NCBI GenBank assembly: GCA_036562565.1
Contig: DATCJY010000076.1
Span: forward strand, 1 to 39,406
DNA length: 39,406 nucleotides
Direction: 5' to 3'
DNA from: DATCJY01 sp036562565
Lineage (GTDB): Bacteria; Bacteroidota; Bacteroidia; Flavobacteriales_D; Sanyastnellaceae
Under the pieces are notes generated by a model. That model was not told the DNA's origin. It made no database searches and saw nothing but the letters and a program-made list of their open reading frames with translations. Shown here in pieces: positions 23,837-32,266 of the stretch. Both the position numbers and the translations under genes were made by a program. How positions within the stretch are numbered: the stretch's first letter is position 1; every line of letters begins with the position of its first letter.

Positions 23837-24898
23837 ATGATACAACAGAACACTTACACCGCTATCGGACTCATGAGCGGTACCTCACTCGATGGATTGG
23901 ATATTGCGTTGTGTAAGTTTTCACTGACCAATGGCAAGTGGGATTACGAAATCATAAAGGCACACACGCAAACCTATGATGAAACATGGGCGATGCGCTT
24001 GTATCATGCACATGAGTTGAGTGCATTGGAACTCTCCCGATTGCATGTAGAGATGGGCCGTTTGCATGGAAATTGGGTAAACGATTTTTTAAAGTCTGCT
24101 CCCATTCAACCAGAATTCATTGCTTCACACGGCCACACCATCTTTCATCAACCCCATGAATCGCTGACAGTTCAAATTAGCAGTGCACCACACATCGCTG
24201 CTACATGCGGATTACCGGTGATTGCCGATTTCAGGACCACAGATGTGGCGCTCGGTGGCCAAGGCGCACCGTTGGTTCCAATAGGCGACCTGCAACTATT
24301 CTCCGATTTTGAGGCCTGTCTTAATCTGGGCGGTGTAGCCAATGTTTCCATCAAGCAAGGGCAAAACATGTGTGCCTTTGACATTTGTATCTGCAACATG
24401 GCTCTCAATTACCTCGCTTCCCAAAAAGGAATGAGCTATGATGCACAAGGACAACTGGCAAGCCGTGGCCAGATAATCAATGCGCTAATTGAGCAACTGA
24501 ATGCACTTCCCTATTTCCAATCTGACCAACCCAAGTCGTTGGGAAAAGAGTTTTTCGAGTCTGCATTGCTCCCTCTTCTCAACCTAGAGAAATACAGTAT
24601 TGAAGACCTGGCAAGCACATGTGTGGAACACATTGCATATCAAATTACCAAGTCGATTGCACATGTAAAATCTGTTTTGATTACGGGCGGTGGAGCCTAC
24701 AATCAAGAGCTCATCAAACGCATTAAACAAATTTTCAAAGGTGAAGTAATCATCCCTGACGACTTGACCATTCAGTACAAAGAAGCGCTCATCTTCGCAT
24801 TTCTTGGCGTCTTGAGAATGCGACAAGAACCCAATGCCTTGAGCACGGTGACGGGTGCTGTGCGCAATTCTTCAGGCGGAGCAATTTATCTGCCATAA
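23837..24898 (+). CDS. anmK: Anhydro-N-acetylmuramic acid kinase
   Basis: AnmK (353 residues) uses ATP to phosphorylate and open 1,6-anhydro-N-acetylmuramic acid, a peptidoglycan recycling product. Hallmarks are the N-terminal ATP loop AIGLMSGTSLDGLDIALC (about 9-26), the substrate region FIASHGHTIFHQP, ADFRTTDVALGGQGAPLVPI, NLGGVANVS, FDICICNMALNYL (the catalytic Asp is in FDI; many relatives have FDTGPGN) and the nucleotide loop LITGGGAYNQEL. The ATG at 23837 starts directly at the family start; a GTG at 23810 would overlap the preceding gene. Length is a little shorter than the proteobacterial 370. It is the fifth gene of the SprE operon, which carries another envelope theme. Confidence 0.96.
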   Translation: MIQQNTYTAIGLMSGTSLDGLDIALCKFSLTNGKWDYEIIKAHTQTYDETWAMRLYHAHELSALELSRLHVEMGRLHGNWVNDFLKSAPIQPEFIASHGHTIFHQPHESLTVQISSAPHIAATCGLPVIADFRTTDVALGGQGAPLVPIGDLQLFSDFEACLNLGGVANVSIKQGQNMCAFDICICNMALNYLASQKGMSYDAQGQLASRGQIINALIEQLNALPYFQSDQPKSLGKEFFESALLPLLNLEKYSIEDLASTCVEHIAYQITKSIAHVKSVLITGGGAYNQELIKRIKQIFKGEVIIPDDLTIQYKEALIFAFLGVLRMRQEPNALSTVTGAVRNSSGGAIYLP

Positions 24899-25009
24899 AG
24901 CCAACAACCGGTTATCTAAGAAACACTTTATTTTTCATAACTCCGGTGGATGAAAGTCGTTGCAGTCTGTGCCGGGCGTTACTATTGCGAGAAGTTTTAG
25001 AGAATCACC

Positions 25010-26491
25010 TTGGGAATTGTAATTAAACAGGCCACCACTACTGCCATCTATTCATACATAGGTGCGGTTTTGGGCTTCATTACCGTGTGGTTCGTCAACC
25101 GGACGTTACTCACTCCGGAGGAGAATGGACTGATTAATCTACTCATTTCAATTTCCATAATCACCGGTTCATTGAGCAACCTGGGAACGGCCGGAATGAT
25201 CACGCGTATGTTCCCGCACTTCAAGACCGCTGATGGCAAACACCATGGATTTATCTTCTATCCTTTGGCCGTAAGTGTCATCGGTTTTCTTGTATTTGTT
25301 GTTCTTTACTTCATTTTCAAAGATGAACTCATCGCCCGTAACATAGAGAAATCACGCATGTTTGCTGATAACCTCTATTACCTCATTCCTCTCACCTTCT
25401 TTTGGGCATTGTTTTACATCTTCGATAATTTCTCGCGTGCCATTTATAAAACGGTTGCCGGAGTCGTAATTAAAGAAGTCATTCTGCGTATCATCATTTT
25501 GATAGCGGCATATTTCTACGCCCAAAAAATTATCAGCTTTGACACATTTCTTTTGATTTACTGCGCCTCGTTCTGTTCCATTGCGGTCATGTTAGGCGCA
25601 TATCTCTACGCCACTGGCGAAATTCATCTGCGCCCAACCAAAGGCTATATCGATAAGACCTTGCGCAAGGAAATGATTTATGTAGCGGCTTTTTCTGTCA
25701 TCACGGGTTTAAGCGGCTTGCTCATTTCCAGTCTTGATAAAATTATCGTGAATGATGTACTCGGCTTGGAAATGGCCGGTGTATTTGCCGTAGCTACTTA
25801 CTTCGGCAGCGTCATTCAAATACCGGCACGTTCTATCATTCGCATCAGCTCATCCGTGATTGCCGACTCATGGCGAATAGGAGATCTGAACACCATCAAC
25901 GATGTTTATCACAAGACCTGCCTCAACCAGTTTATCATCGGTATGCTTTTTCTAATGGGAATTTGGGTGAATATCGATGAGATTATGTCACTGTTACCTC
26001 CTGAGTACGCCTCCGGAAAATATGTGATTATCCTCATGAGCATCGGTTACCTCTTTGATATGGCAACAGGAGCAAATGGCGTCATTATCGCCACATCCAA
26101 GTATTTCAGATACGATACTTATTTCATGTTCCTGCTGCTCCTAGTCACCTTTGGTACCAATATGATTTTTATCCCGATGTACGGAATCGTGGGAGCATCG
26201 CTAGCAACATGCACCACTTATTTCATCTTCAATTTTCTCCGCTATTTATTCATCTGGAAAAAATTCGGAATGCAACCTTACGACTTGGACTTTGTAAAAG
26301 TCTTTGTCATTGCTTTGGTTAGTTTTGGGTGCGCATATGGTGTTCCTCCCACCAATAATCCGTATTTCACCATTTTGATAAAAGGAATTGTGGTGACACT
26401 GCTTTTTGTTGCGATGATATACCGCGCGAATATTTCCAAGGACTTCACAAGTTTGGTGGACAAACTCCTCTCCCACATCAAAATGAATTAA
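25010..26491 (+). CDS. Polysaccharide/oligosaccharide flippase (MATE/Wzx-like)
   Basis: A 493-residue integral membrane protein with about 12-14 helices of the polysaccharide-transport MOP superfamily, which flips lipid-linked sugars across the inner membrane. It starts with TTG at 25010: the only codons between it and the preceding in-frame stop (24998-25000) are Arg, Ile and Thr, and GIVIKQATTTAIYSYIGAVL is the start I know from this family in Bacteroidota. Charged and polar breaks at NVDEIMS-like positions and LLPPEYASGKYVI (about 325-345) fit the family. About 110 bases follow AnmK. Substrate is unknown; no glycosyltransferase or wzy gene is adjacent, so it may serve a general envelope polymer. 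Confidence 0.93.
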   Translation: MGIVIKQATTTAIYSYIGAVLGFITVWFVNRTLLTPEENGLINLLISISIITGSLSNLGTAGMITRMFPHFKTADGKHHGFIFYPLAVSVIGFLVFVVLYFIFKDELIARNIEKSRMFADNLYYLIPLTFFWALFYIFDNFSRAIYKTVAGVVIKEVILRIIILIAAYFYAQKIISFDTFLLIYCASFCSIAVMLGAYLYATGEIHLRPTKGYIDKTLRKEMIYVAAFSVITGLSGLLISSLDKIIVNDVLGLEMAGVFAVATYFGSVIQIPARSIIRISSSVIADSWRIGDLNTINDVYHKTCLNQFIIGMLFLMGIWVNIDEIMSLLPPEYASGKYVIILMSIGYLFDMATGANGVIIATSKYFRYDTYFMFLLLLVTFGTNMIFIPMYGIVGASLATCTTYFIFNFLRYLFIWKKFGMQPYDLDFVKVFVIALVSFGCAYGVPPTNNPYFTILIKGIVVTLLFVAMIYRANISKDFTSLVDKLLSHIKMN

Positions 26492-26572
26492 AGCAAAATC
26501 GTACACCCGATTGCGCATCCAAACTCTTGCAGACATCCTTAGTTTTGCTCGCTCCAATTTTTTTATTCGTGA

Positions 26573-28669
26573 ATGGAACATTTTGATGCACAGATAAGTC
26601 AGGACCTGGAGTTCGATACCCTGCGTGAGCGATTGGTGGGCTATTGCTCTCAGCCAACCGCCAAAGCGCGTATGGCCGAACTTGTGCCTTTGCGTCATTT
26701 TCCCACGTTAAAAAAGGAGCTCAAACGCACCGAAGAATTTACCCATATCCGCAGAGAAGGAATTGACTTCCCCGCGCTGGAGTTTGAAGAACTACAAAGC
26801 GAAATCAAGTTTCTTCAGCTAAAGGATAGTGTGCTAACGGAAGATAGCTTCTATCGCATCTTTCGTGCAAACGAACTGGTGAACAACATCATCAAGGCAT
26901 TCAAAGACTTGCAGGATGTATATCCGCACCTCTATGAGCTGATGACCGATGTGCATCACAACGATGAGATTCCGAAGGCAATCAGTGCGGTATTCGATGC
27001 TAAATGGAAAGTAAAAGATGATGCTTCGTCAACACTCAAAACCATCCGAGAAAGCATCACAGAAGTAAGGCGCACCATTGCCAAAAACTTCAACAAGGTC
27101 ATGAAGGAATATGCTTCCAAAGGTTTTTTGGGAGATACAGGCGAAGCCTACCTCAACGATCGCAGAGTACTGGCAGTCTATAGCACACACAAACGCAAGG
27201 TTCCGGGCCTCATTATCAGCAGCAGCAAGACCGGTGCACTTACCTACATCGAACCCGAAATCAATATCCAATACAACTTTGAGCTGGAATCATTGATGGA
27301 TGATGAACGCACAGAGATCAGAAAAATCCTTCGTCAGCTCACACACAGCATCCGTCATCATCTCACGCTCATCAAGGCTTATCAGAAGCTCCTCACCGAG
27401 CTTGACTTCATACAGGCGAAAACAAAGCTTGCCAATGAACTTGATGCACGCCTGCCGGAAATAATGGATGAACCGATGGCTGACTTGAAAAAAGCTTATC
27501 ATCCGGTACTCCTCATCAACAACAGAGCAAAGAATAAAGTGACTTTTCCGCAAACGCTCCTGCTGGATAAAGACCAACGCATGCTGGTCATCAGTGGTCC
27601 GAACGCTGGTGGTAAGAGTATCACCTTGAAAACAGTTGGCCTGTTGCAAGTGATGCTCCAAAGCGGATTACTGGTCCCGGTGGGCGAAGGCAGTCGCATG
27701 GCTTTCTTCCACTCTGTTCTTACCGACATCGGTGACAATCAAAGCATCGAGAACCAATTGTCCACTTACAGCTATCGCTTGAAGCGCATGAAATTCTTTC
27801 TTGATGTTGCCGGCAAACGAAGCCTTGTTTTATTGGATGAATTCGGTACCGGCTCAGATCCTGATCTGGGAGGGGCACTGGCTGAAGTCTTTTTTGAAGA
27901 GCTTTATCGCAAAAATTGTTTTGGGGTTATTACCACTCACTACAGCAATATCAAACTGAAAGCTGCCGCATTGCCCAAAGCAATGAATGCCTGCATGCTG
28001 TTCAATACCGAAACGCTTGAGCCTACTTACCAATTGAGCATTGGCCAACCCGGTAGTTCGTTCACTTTCGAAGTCGCAGAAATCAACGGTATTCCTAAAC
28101 ACATGATTGAAAGTGCGAAGAAAAAGTTGAGCAAGCAGAAAGTAAAAATGGACGAGATGTTGGCTGCACTTCAAGAAGAAAAAACGCGTTTCGAACAACT
28201 CTCCAAAACTGCACGCGATGCAGGAATTATGGCCAGCAAAACCATCAGTGAATACGATGGCAAACTGGACAAACTGCAACAACGCCTAGAAAAACAACAA
28301 GCAACGATAGAGCGCAACAACAAATACCTCAACCATGGCAAACGGATGAGTCAATTTATCGAGAGCTATAACCTGCGTTCCAAAAACAAAGAACTACTCG
28401 AAGATGTAAAGAAGTACATCGCCATGGAAAAAACGAAGCTTGATGAAGAACGCAAGCAACGTTCCATAGAGAAAAAAATCAAACAACAAACCGAACAACA
28501 GGAGCGCAAGGAGCGCAAGCGCGGTACCATCAAAATCGGTTCGCTGGTGCGATTGCTCAACTCTCGACAAACAGGCAATGTAATTGACCTCGATAAAAAT
28601 CAAGCCACCGTTGCTATTGGTGTTTTCAAAACCAAAGTTGATATTGCGAAGTTGGAGCTTATTATGTAA
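26573..28669 (+). CDS. MutS2-like DNA-binding ATPase without the Smr domain
   Basis: A 698-residue MutS2-group ATPase. It has the helical core (about 1-320), a MutS-type ATPase domain with Walker A GPNAGGKS (about 342-349), the Q-loop NQSIENQLSTYSYRLKRM, Walker B LVLLDEFGTGSDP (about 419-431), H-loop ITTHYSNIK, then a long charged coiled coil (about 505-650), and a small KOW-like barrel (GSLVRLLNSRQTGNVIDLDKNQATVAIGV split over 648-690). The Smr nuclease domain at the end of classical MutS2 (about 780-800 residues) is missing: the stop follows KLELIM and only 24 bases separate it from the next convergent gene. So it may act in DNA structure recognition or ribosome rescue without nicking. A TAGTTTTG box (26540-26547) lies 25 bases upstream. 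Confidence 0.92.
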   Translation: MEHFDAQISQDLEFDTLRERLVGYCSQPTAKARMAELVPLRHFPTLKKELKRTEEFTHIRREGIDFPALEFEELQSEIKFLQLKDSVLTEDSFYRIFRANELVNNIIKAFKDLQDVYPHLYELMTDVHHNDEIPKAISAVFDAKWKVKDDASSTLKTIRESITEVRRTIAKNFNKVMKEYASKGFLGDTGEAYLNDRRVLAVYSTHKRKVPGLIISSSKTGALTYIEPEINIQYNFELESLMDDERTEIRKILRQLTHSIRHHLTLIKAYQKLLTELDFIQAKTKLANELDARLPEIMDEPMADLKKAYHPVLLINNRAKNKVTFPQTLLLDKDQRMLVISGPNAGGKSITLKTVGLLQVMLQSGLLVPVGEGSRMAFFHSVLTDIGDNQSIENQLSTYSYRLKRMKFFLDVAGKRSLVLLDEFGTGSDPDLGGALAEVFFEELYRKNCFGVITTHYSNIKLKAAALPKAMNACMLFNTETLEPTYQLSIGQPGSSFTFEVAEINGIPKHMIESAKKKLSKQKVKMDEMLAALQEEKTRFEQLSKTARDAGIMASKTISEYDGKLDKLQQRLEKQQATIERNNKYLNHGKRMSQFIESYNLRSKNKELLEDVKKYIAMEKTKLDEERKQRSIEKKIKQQTEQQERKERKRGTIKIGSLVRLLNSRQTGNVIDLDKNQATVAIGVFKTKVDIAKLELIM

Positions 28670-28692
28670 TCGCTTCCTGCTACCACATCAAT

Positions 28693-29835
28693 TCAATGGT
28701 TTGCAGCAGCCTTTCGCAATCCCACACTGCAGCGGTATCTATCTTCATGATAGGACTCATATAGATCATCAAGGCACTTTACGCATTCTTTAAGACCTAT
28801 CTCCTTAGCCCATGTAATCAGACCTTTCGGGTAGTTGACTCCTTTGGTCATTGCTAGATCGATATCTTCTTCAGTGGCCACATTCAAGTATGCCGCATCA
28901 AAAGCTTCATTGATAAGCATCGCCAAAATGCGCGATGAAATACGTTCTTTCAATTCTGCATTATCGGATGGAACCGGCTTCTCCAATCCTTCGCTGTAAT
29001 CGTAGTATCCTTTGCCGGTCTTGCGTCCAAGCCAACCTGCTTCGTTCAATTTTTTTTGCGTAAAACTTGGCTTATAGCGTGGGTCATAATAAAATGCAGT
29101 AAACACGCTTTCTGTAACCGCATAGTTGACATCATTGCCAATCATGTCCATGAGTTCAAATGGCCCCATCTTAAAGCCCTTTTCGCGCATGGCTTGGTCA
29201 ATTGTGGCAAAATCAGCAATTCCTTCTTCATAGATGCGTATGGCTTCACCATAGAAAGGACGTGCCACACGGTTGACTATAAAGCCGGGGGTATCTTTAC
29301 AGAGCACAGGAACTTTTTTCCAACTCTCCACAAGCTTCTTGATTTCCGCAACATGAATCAGATGCGTTTGCAACGCAGGAATAATCTCCACCAAAGCCAT
29401 AAGTGGAGCAGGATTGAAAAAGTGAATACCAATGACGCGATCGGGGCGTGTGCATGCTGAAGCAATGGCCGTTAAAGACAAAGATGAGGTATTGCTCGCG
29501 AGAATACATGTATCACTCACATAGGTTTCTACCTCAGCAAATACTTTCTTTTTAATATCAAGATTCTCTACAATAGCTTCGATGATGAGTTCGCACTTAG
29601 CGAAGTCACTATAGGAGTTGCGATAGTGCGTACGCTTCTGGATAGCGTCAGCTTCAGCAGCAGATAATTTTCCCTTTGCTACCAATTTATCCATGGTAGC
29701 GGCCAATGTGACCATCGCCTTTTGCAATGCCGCATCATTGGTATCAATAATGGTTACCTCATGACCGGCTTGCGCTACCACTTGCGCTATACCGCTGCCC
29801 ATGGCTCCGGCTCCTATAATTCCTATCTCAATCAT
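28693..29835 (-). CDS. 3-hydroxyacyl-CoA dehydrogenase (3-hydroxybutyryl-CoA type)
   Basis: NAD-dependent dehydrogenase of 380 residues that oxidises 3-hydroxyacyl-CoA, in beta-oxidation, phenylacetate or butyrate-type routes. The Rossmann motif is IGIIGAGAMGSGIAQVVAQA (residues 4-23). The catalytic region reads ILASNTSSLSL, GIHFFNPAPLM and TPGFIVNRVARP, and the C-terminal dimer domain holds GPFELMDMIGNDV and GRKTGKGYYDYSEG, followed by a second 3HCDH-type segment after about residue 300. That double C-terminal part matches PaaH/PaaC-like members rather than the 280-residue form. It is not in an operon with other beta-oxidation genes here. It is convergent with mutS2-like and divergent from the gene at 29972. 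Precise substrate is unknown. Confidence 0.94.
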   Translation of the reverse strand: MIEIGIIGAGAMGSGIAQVVAQAGHEVTIIDTNDAALQKAMVTLAATMDKLVAKGKLSAAEADAIQKRTHYRNSYSDFAKCELIIEAIVENLDIKKKVFAEVETYVSDTCILASNTSSLSLTAIASACTRPDRVIGIHFFNPAPLMALVEIIPALQTHLIHVAEIKKLVESWKKVPVLCKDTPGFIVNRVARPFYGEAIRIYEEGIADFATIDQAMREKGFKMGPFELMDMIGNDVNYAVTESVFTAFYYDPRYKPSFTQKKLNEAGWLGRKTGKGYYDYSEGLEKPVPSDNAELKERISSRILAMLINEAFDAAYLNVATEEDIDLAMTKGVNYPKGLITWAKEIGLKECVKCLDDLYESYHEDRYRCSVGLRKAAANH

Positions 29836-29840
29836 TGTCT

Positions 29841-29871
29841 CAAAATTTTCACGCCCCTAAATTGTAACAAA
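29841..29871 (-). promoter_or_regulatory. Candidate near-leaderless promoter of the hydroxyacyl-CoA dehydrogenase
   Basis: On the minus strand TTTG (29868-29871), 19 bp, then AAATTTTG (29841-29848), a 7/8 match to TAnnTTTG. Only 5 bases separate the box from the ATG at 29835, so transcription probably starts at or next to the start codon. Confidence 0.55.
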
Positions 29872-29958
29872 TCGCACTGAAGTCCATCAACAATATCATG
29901 AGTTTCTTATGGTTTATTCACCTGATGTACCTCTCTCCCAAATCCGCATGCATTGCAT

Positions 29959-29966
29959 TATGTTTG
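29959..29966 (+). promoter_or_regulatory. -7 box five bases before an ATG of the OmpA-like gene
   Basis: TATGTTTG is a perfect TAnnTTTG match, 5 bases before the ATG at 29972, the same geometry as at 15893 and 29841. No convincing -33 box is seen. If real, it excludes the upstream starts at 29909, 29948 and 29960. Confidence 0.4.
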
Positions 29967-29971
29967 ACACA

Positions 29972-32182
29972 ATGATGAGAATCGCTTTAATCATACTTGC
30001 ATTAGCCTCTTCTATCACCCATGGCTCACATGCGCACTCACAGACCCCTGCGCAATACATGCGCATGGGAGATTTAGCTGTTGAACAAGGCAAATGGGAT
30101 GATGCTTTCAGTTTTTACCAGCAAGGTTACGAGGTAGACTCTTCCAATTTTGACCTCGCTGTAAAATATGCCGATGCCGCCCGCCAAATTAAGTATTATC
30201 AACTTGCTGAGTACATCTATGCCAAGACGTATTACAAGGATAATGGGTTATTGAATCCCGATGGATTGTATTGGCTGGCTTATATGCAAAAACTTAATGG
30301 TAAATACGAAGATGCTCAACGCAATTTCAAAACCTATATAAAGAAGTTCAAATCCAAAGGCACGCGTGCGTATGTGAAACGAGCTGAACAAGAAATAAAA
30401 AGTGCTCTATGGGCCATGAACTATAAGGATAAAGACACAGGCGAAACCTTGACCCGACTCGAAGATTACATCAACACTGATTATTCTGAGACTTCTCCTT
30501 TTATAAAAAATGACACCTTGTTCTTCTCCACGAGCCGACCTGAAAGTGACAACGCCAAATGGTCAACACTTTATACCGTAGCAGGTAGCACAACTATTCA
30601 TAGTTTAAATACAACTGGGTTTCATGGTGAAATTTCCAATCTCACCATAACTGGTGATCAAATTGCTTTCTTCTCATCCATCGTTAATGGAGAAACAAAG
30701 GTCTTTTGTGCACGCTATGACTCAGGAACATTGGCAGATATTCAAGAAGTAAAAGAGATTAACTCTGACGGCAGCATCAATACAATGCCATTCTATTACG
30801 AAAACAACAATGATCCAGTGCTGTTCTTTGTATCAGACCGCAATGGTGGTGAAGGCGGTTTAGACATTTGGTATGCCCGCAGATATAAGAAGGGCAATGC
30901 TTTTCCTCCATCTTTCGAAAAACCGAAAACCTTAGGCAAAGTGGTCAACTCGGAAGGTGATGAGTTGACGCCATTTGTTTATGGCAATACGTTTTACTTC
31001 TCCAGTGATTATCACAATGGGTTTGGTGGGCAGGACATCTTCAAATGCGATATGAATGGTCTTGCATTGAGCAATCGTACCAATCTTGGTATGCCTATTA
31101 ACAGCAGTGCAAATGACTTCTATTTTGTAACCAATGACAAAGAAGCCTATTTCGCCTCCAACAGAGAAGGAAGTAGAACCACCTCTAATGCAACTTGCTG
31201 CAACGATTTGTACCGCGTGACCTATCCGGTGATGGAGGATAGCATAACATTGGCCGATAGCAATTACAAATCACTCAAAGAGCTCAACGATGCATTGCCA
31301 GTAACACTTTATTTCCACAATGACGAGCCCAATCCGCGCTCAATGGACACCACCACTACGGTGAGTTATGCTGAGGCGTTTGACTCATATATGGCTTTGC
31401 AATCGCTCTATATCCGTGAAAACACGAAGGGTTTAAGTGGGCAAAAACGCGAAGATGCTGAAACCATCACTAGCGATTTCTTCGAGCTGAAAGTGAAAAA
31501 GGGCCGCCAAGATTTGGACATCTTTAAAAAACTTCTTTTAAAAGAACTTGAACAAGGCAACAGTGTTCATCTTTCAGTGCGAGGTTTCGCCAGCCCGCGT
31601 GCAAGAACGGATTACAATCTCAATCTAACCAAACGCAGAACAAAGACGATTGTCAATTTTCTCGAGCGCGATTCAGCCGGCATTTTCCTCCCCTACATTC
31701 AAAACACAGCCCCCAATGGTGCGCGCCTCACTTTTGAGTTGCTTCCATTTGGGGAATACAGAGCGGATAAATCCGTAAGCGATGACTTGACGGATGAGAA
31801 GAATTCAATTTATGCACGGGCCGCTGCGCTTGAGCGCAAGATTGAAATCGTCAGCGCATCCATCCCTGAAGCACCAATCTCCGTTTCCGATGAATCCATC
31901 CATAAGCATCACTTCGGTAAGTTGAAAAATACCGATACCGTATATCACACCTTCACTATACATAACCCGCACAAGGAAATGATGGTGATAGACAGCTTGC
32001 ATACGAGCTGCGGATGCACCGAGCCTGTCCTTGATAAATACATGATTCCTACAGGAGAAAGCGCTTACCTCACAGTTGGATTTCATCCTAACGGAATGCA
32101 GGGATGGCAGCGAAAAAAAATTATTGTATTCATTGCCGGTGAACCTCCAAGAGAATATTTCATAGAAGCTGAAGTAGAATAA
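29972..32182 (+). CDS. Exported TPR/beta-propeller/OmpA-like protein with C-terminal DUF1573
   Basis: A 736-residue exported protein. From the ATG at 29972 it has a signal peptide MMRIALIILALASSITHG; earlier ATGs at 29909, 29948 and 29960 would place charged residues before it. Then TPR-like helices (about 27-150), a PD40-type beta-propeller (about 176-423; repeats such as FFSTSRP, FFVSDRNGGEGGLDIWYA, YFSSDYHNGFGGQDIFKC, YFASNREG), an OmpA-like peptidoglycan-binding segment (about 490-620; SVRGFASPRARTDYNLNL with NLNLTKRR) and a DUF1573 domain (about 635-736; TSCGCTEPV near 678). TPR-propeller-OmpA resembles type IX protein PorE, but the PorE domain order I know lacks DUF1573, and the lipobox is absent here. 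An envelope anchoring role is likely; the DUF1573 role is unknown. A terminator follows. Confidence 0.87.
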   Translation: MMRIALIILALASSITHGSHAHSQTPAQYMRMGDLAVEQGKWDDAFSFYQQGYEVDSSNFDLAVKYADAARQIKYYQLAEYIYAKTYYKDNGLLNPDGLYWLAYMQKLNGKYEDAQRNFKTYIKKFKSKGTRAYVKRAEQEIKSALWAMNYKDKDTGETLTRLEDYINTDYSETSPFIKNDTLFFSTSRPESDNAKWSTLYTVAGSTTIHSLNTTGFHGEISNLTITGDQIAFFSSIVNGETKVFCARYDSGTLADIQEVKEINSDGSINTMPFYYENNNDPVLFFVSDRNGGEGGLDIWYARRYKKGNAFPPSFEKPKTLGKVVNSEGDELTPFVYGNTFYFSSDYHNGFGGQDIFKCDMNGLALSNRTNLGMPINSSANDFYFVTNDKEAYFASNREGSRTTSNATCCNDLYRVTYPVMEDSITLADSNYKSLKELNDALPVTLYFHNDEPNPRSMDTTTTVSYAEAFDSYMALQSLYIRENTKGLSGQKREDAETITSDFFELKVKKGRQDLDIFKKLLLKELEQGNSVHLSVRGFASPRARTDYNLNLTKRRTKTIVNFLERDSAGIFLPYIQNTAPNGARLTFELLPFGEYRADKSVSDDLTDEKNSIYARAAALERKIEIVSASIPEAPISVSDESIHKHHFGKLKNTDTVYHTFTIHNPHKEMMVIDSLHTSCGCTEPVLDKYMIPTGESAYLTVGFHPNGMQGWQRKKIIVFIAGEPPREYFIEAEVE

Positions 32183-32205
32183 CGCTTTGTAGCTGAAGTA
32201 AGAAC

Positions 32206-32238
32206 AAAAAGAGCGAACCTGTTGGGTTCGCTCTTTTT
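32206..32238. terminator. Bidirectional Rho-independent terminator
   Basis: GAGCGAACC (32211-32219) pairs perfectly with GGTTCGCTC (32225-32233), flanked by AAAAA and TTTTT. It lies between the convergent genes ending at 32182 and 32267. Confidence 0.88.
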
Positions 32239-32266
32239 ATATATCATGAGATTGACTATTCTATAG

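Noticed and set aside
24899..25009. Small 16-codon frame (MKVVAVCAGR) between anmK and the flippase
   Set aside because: Too short, and no sign of translation other than an ATG.
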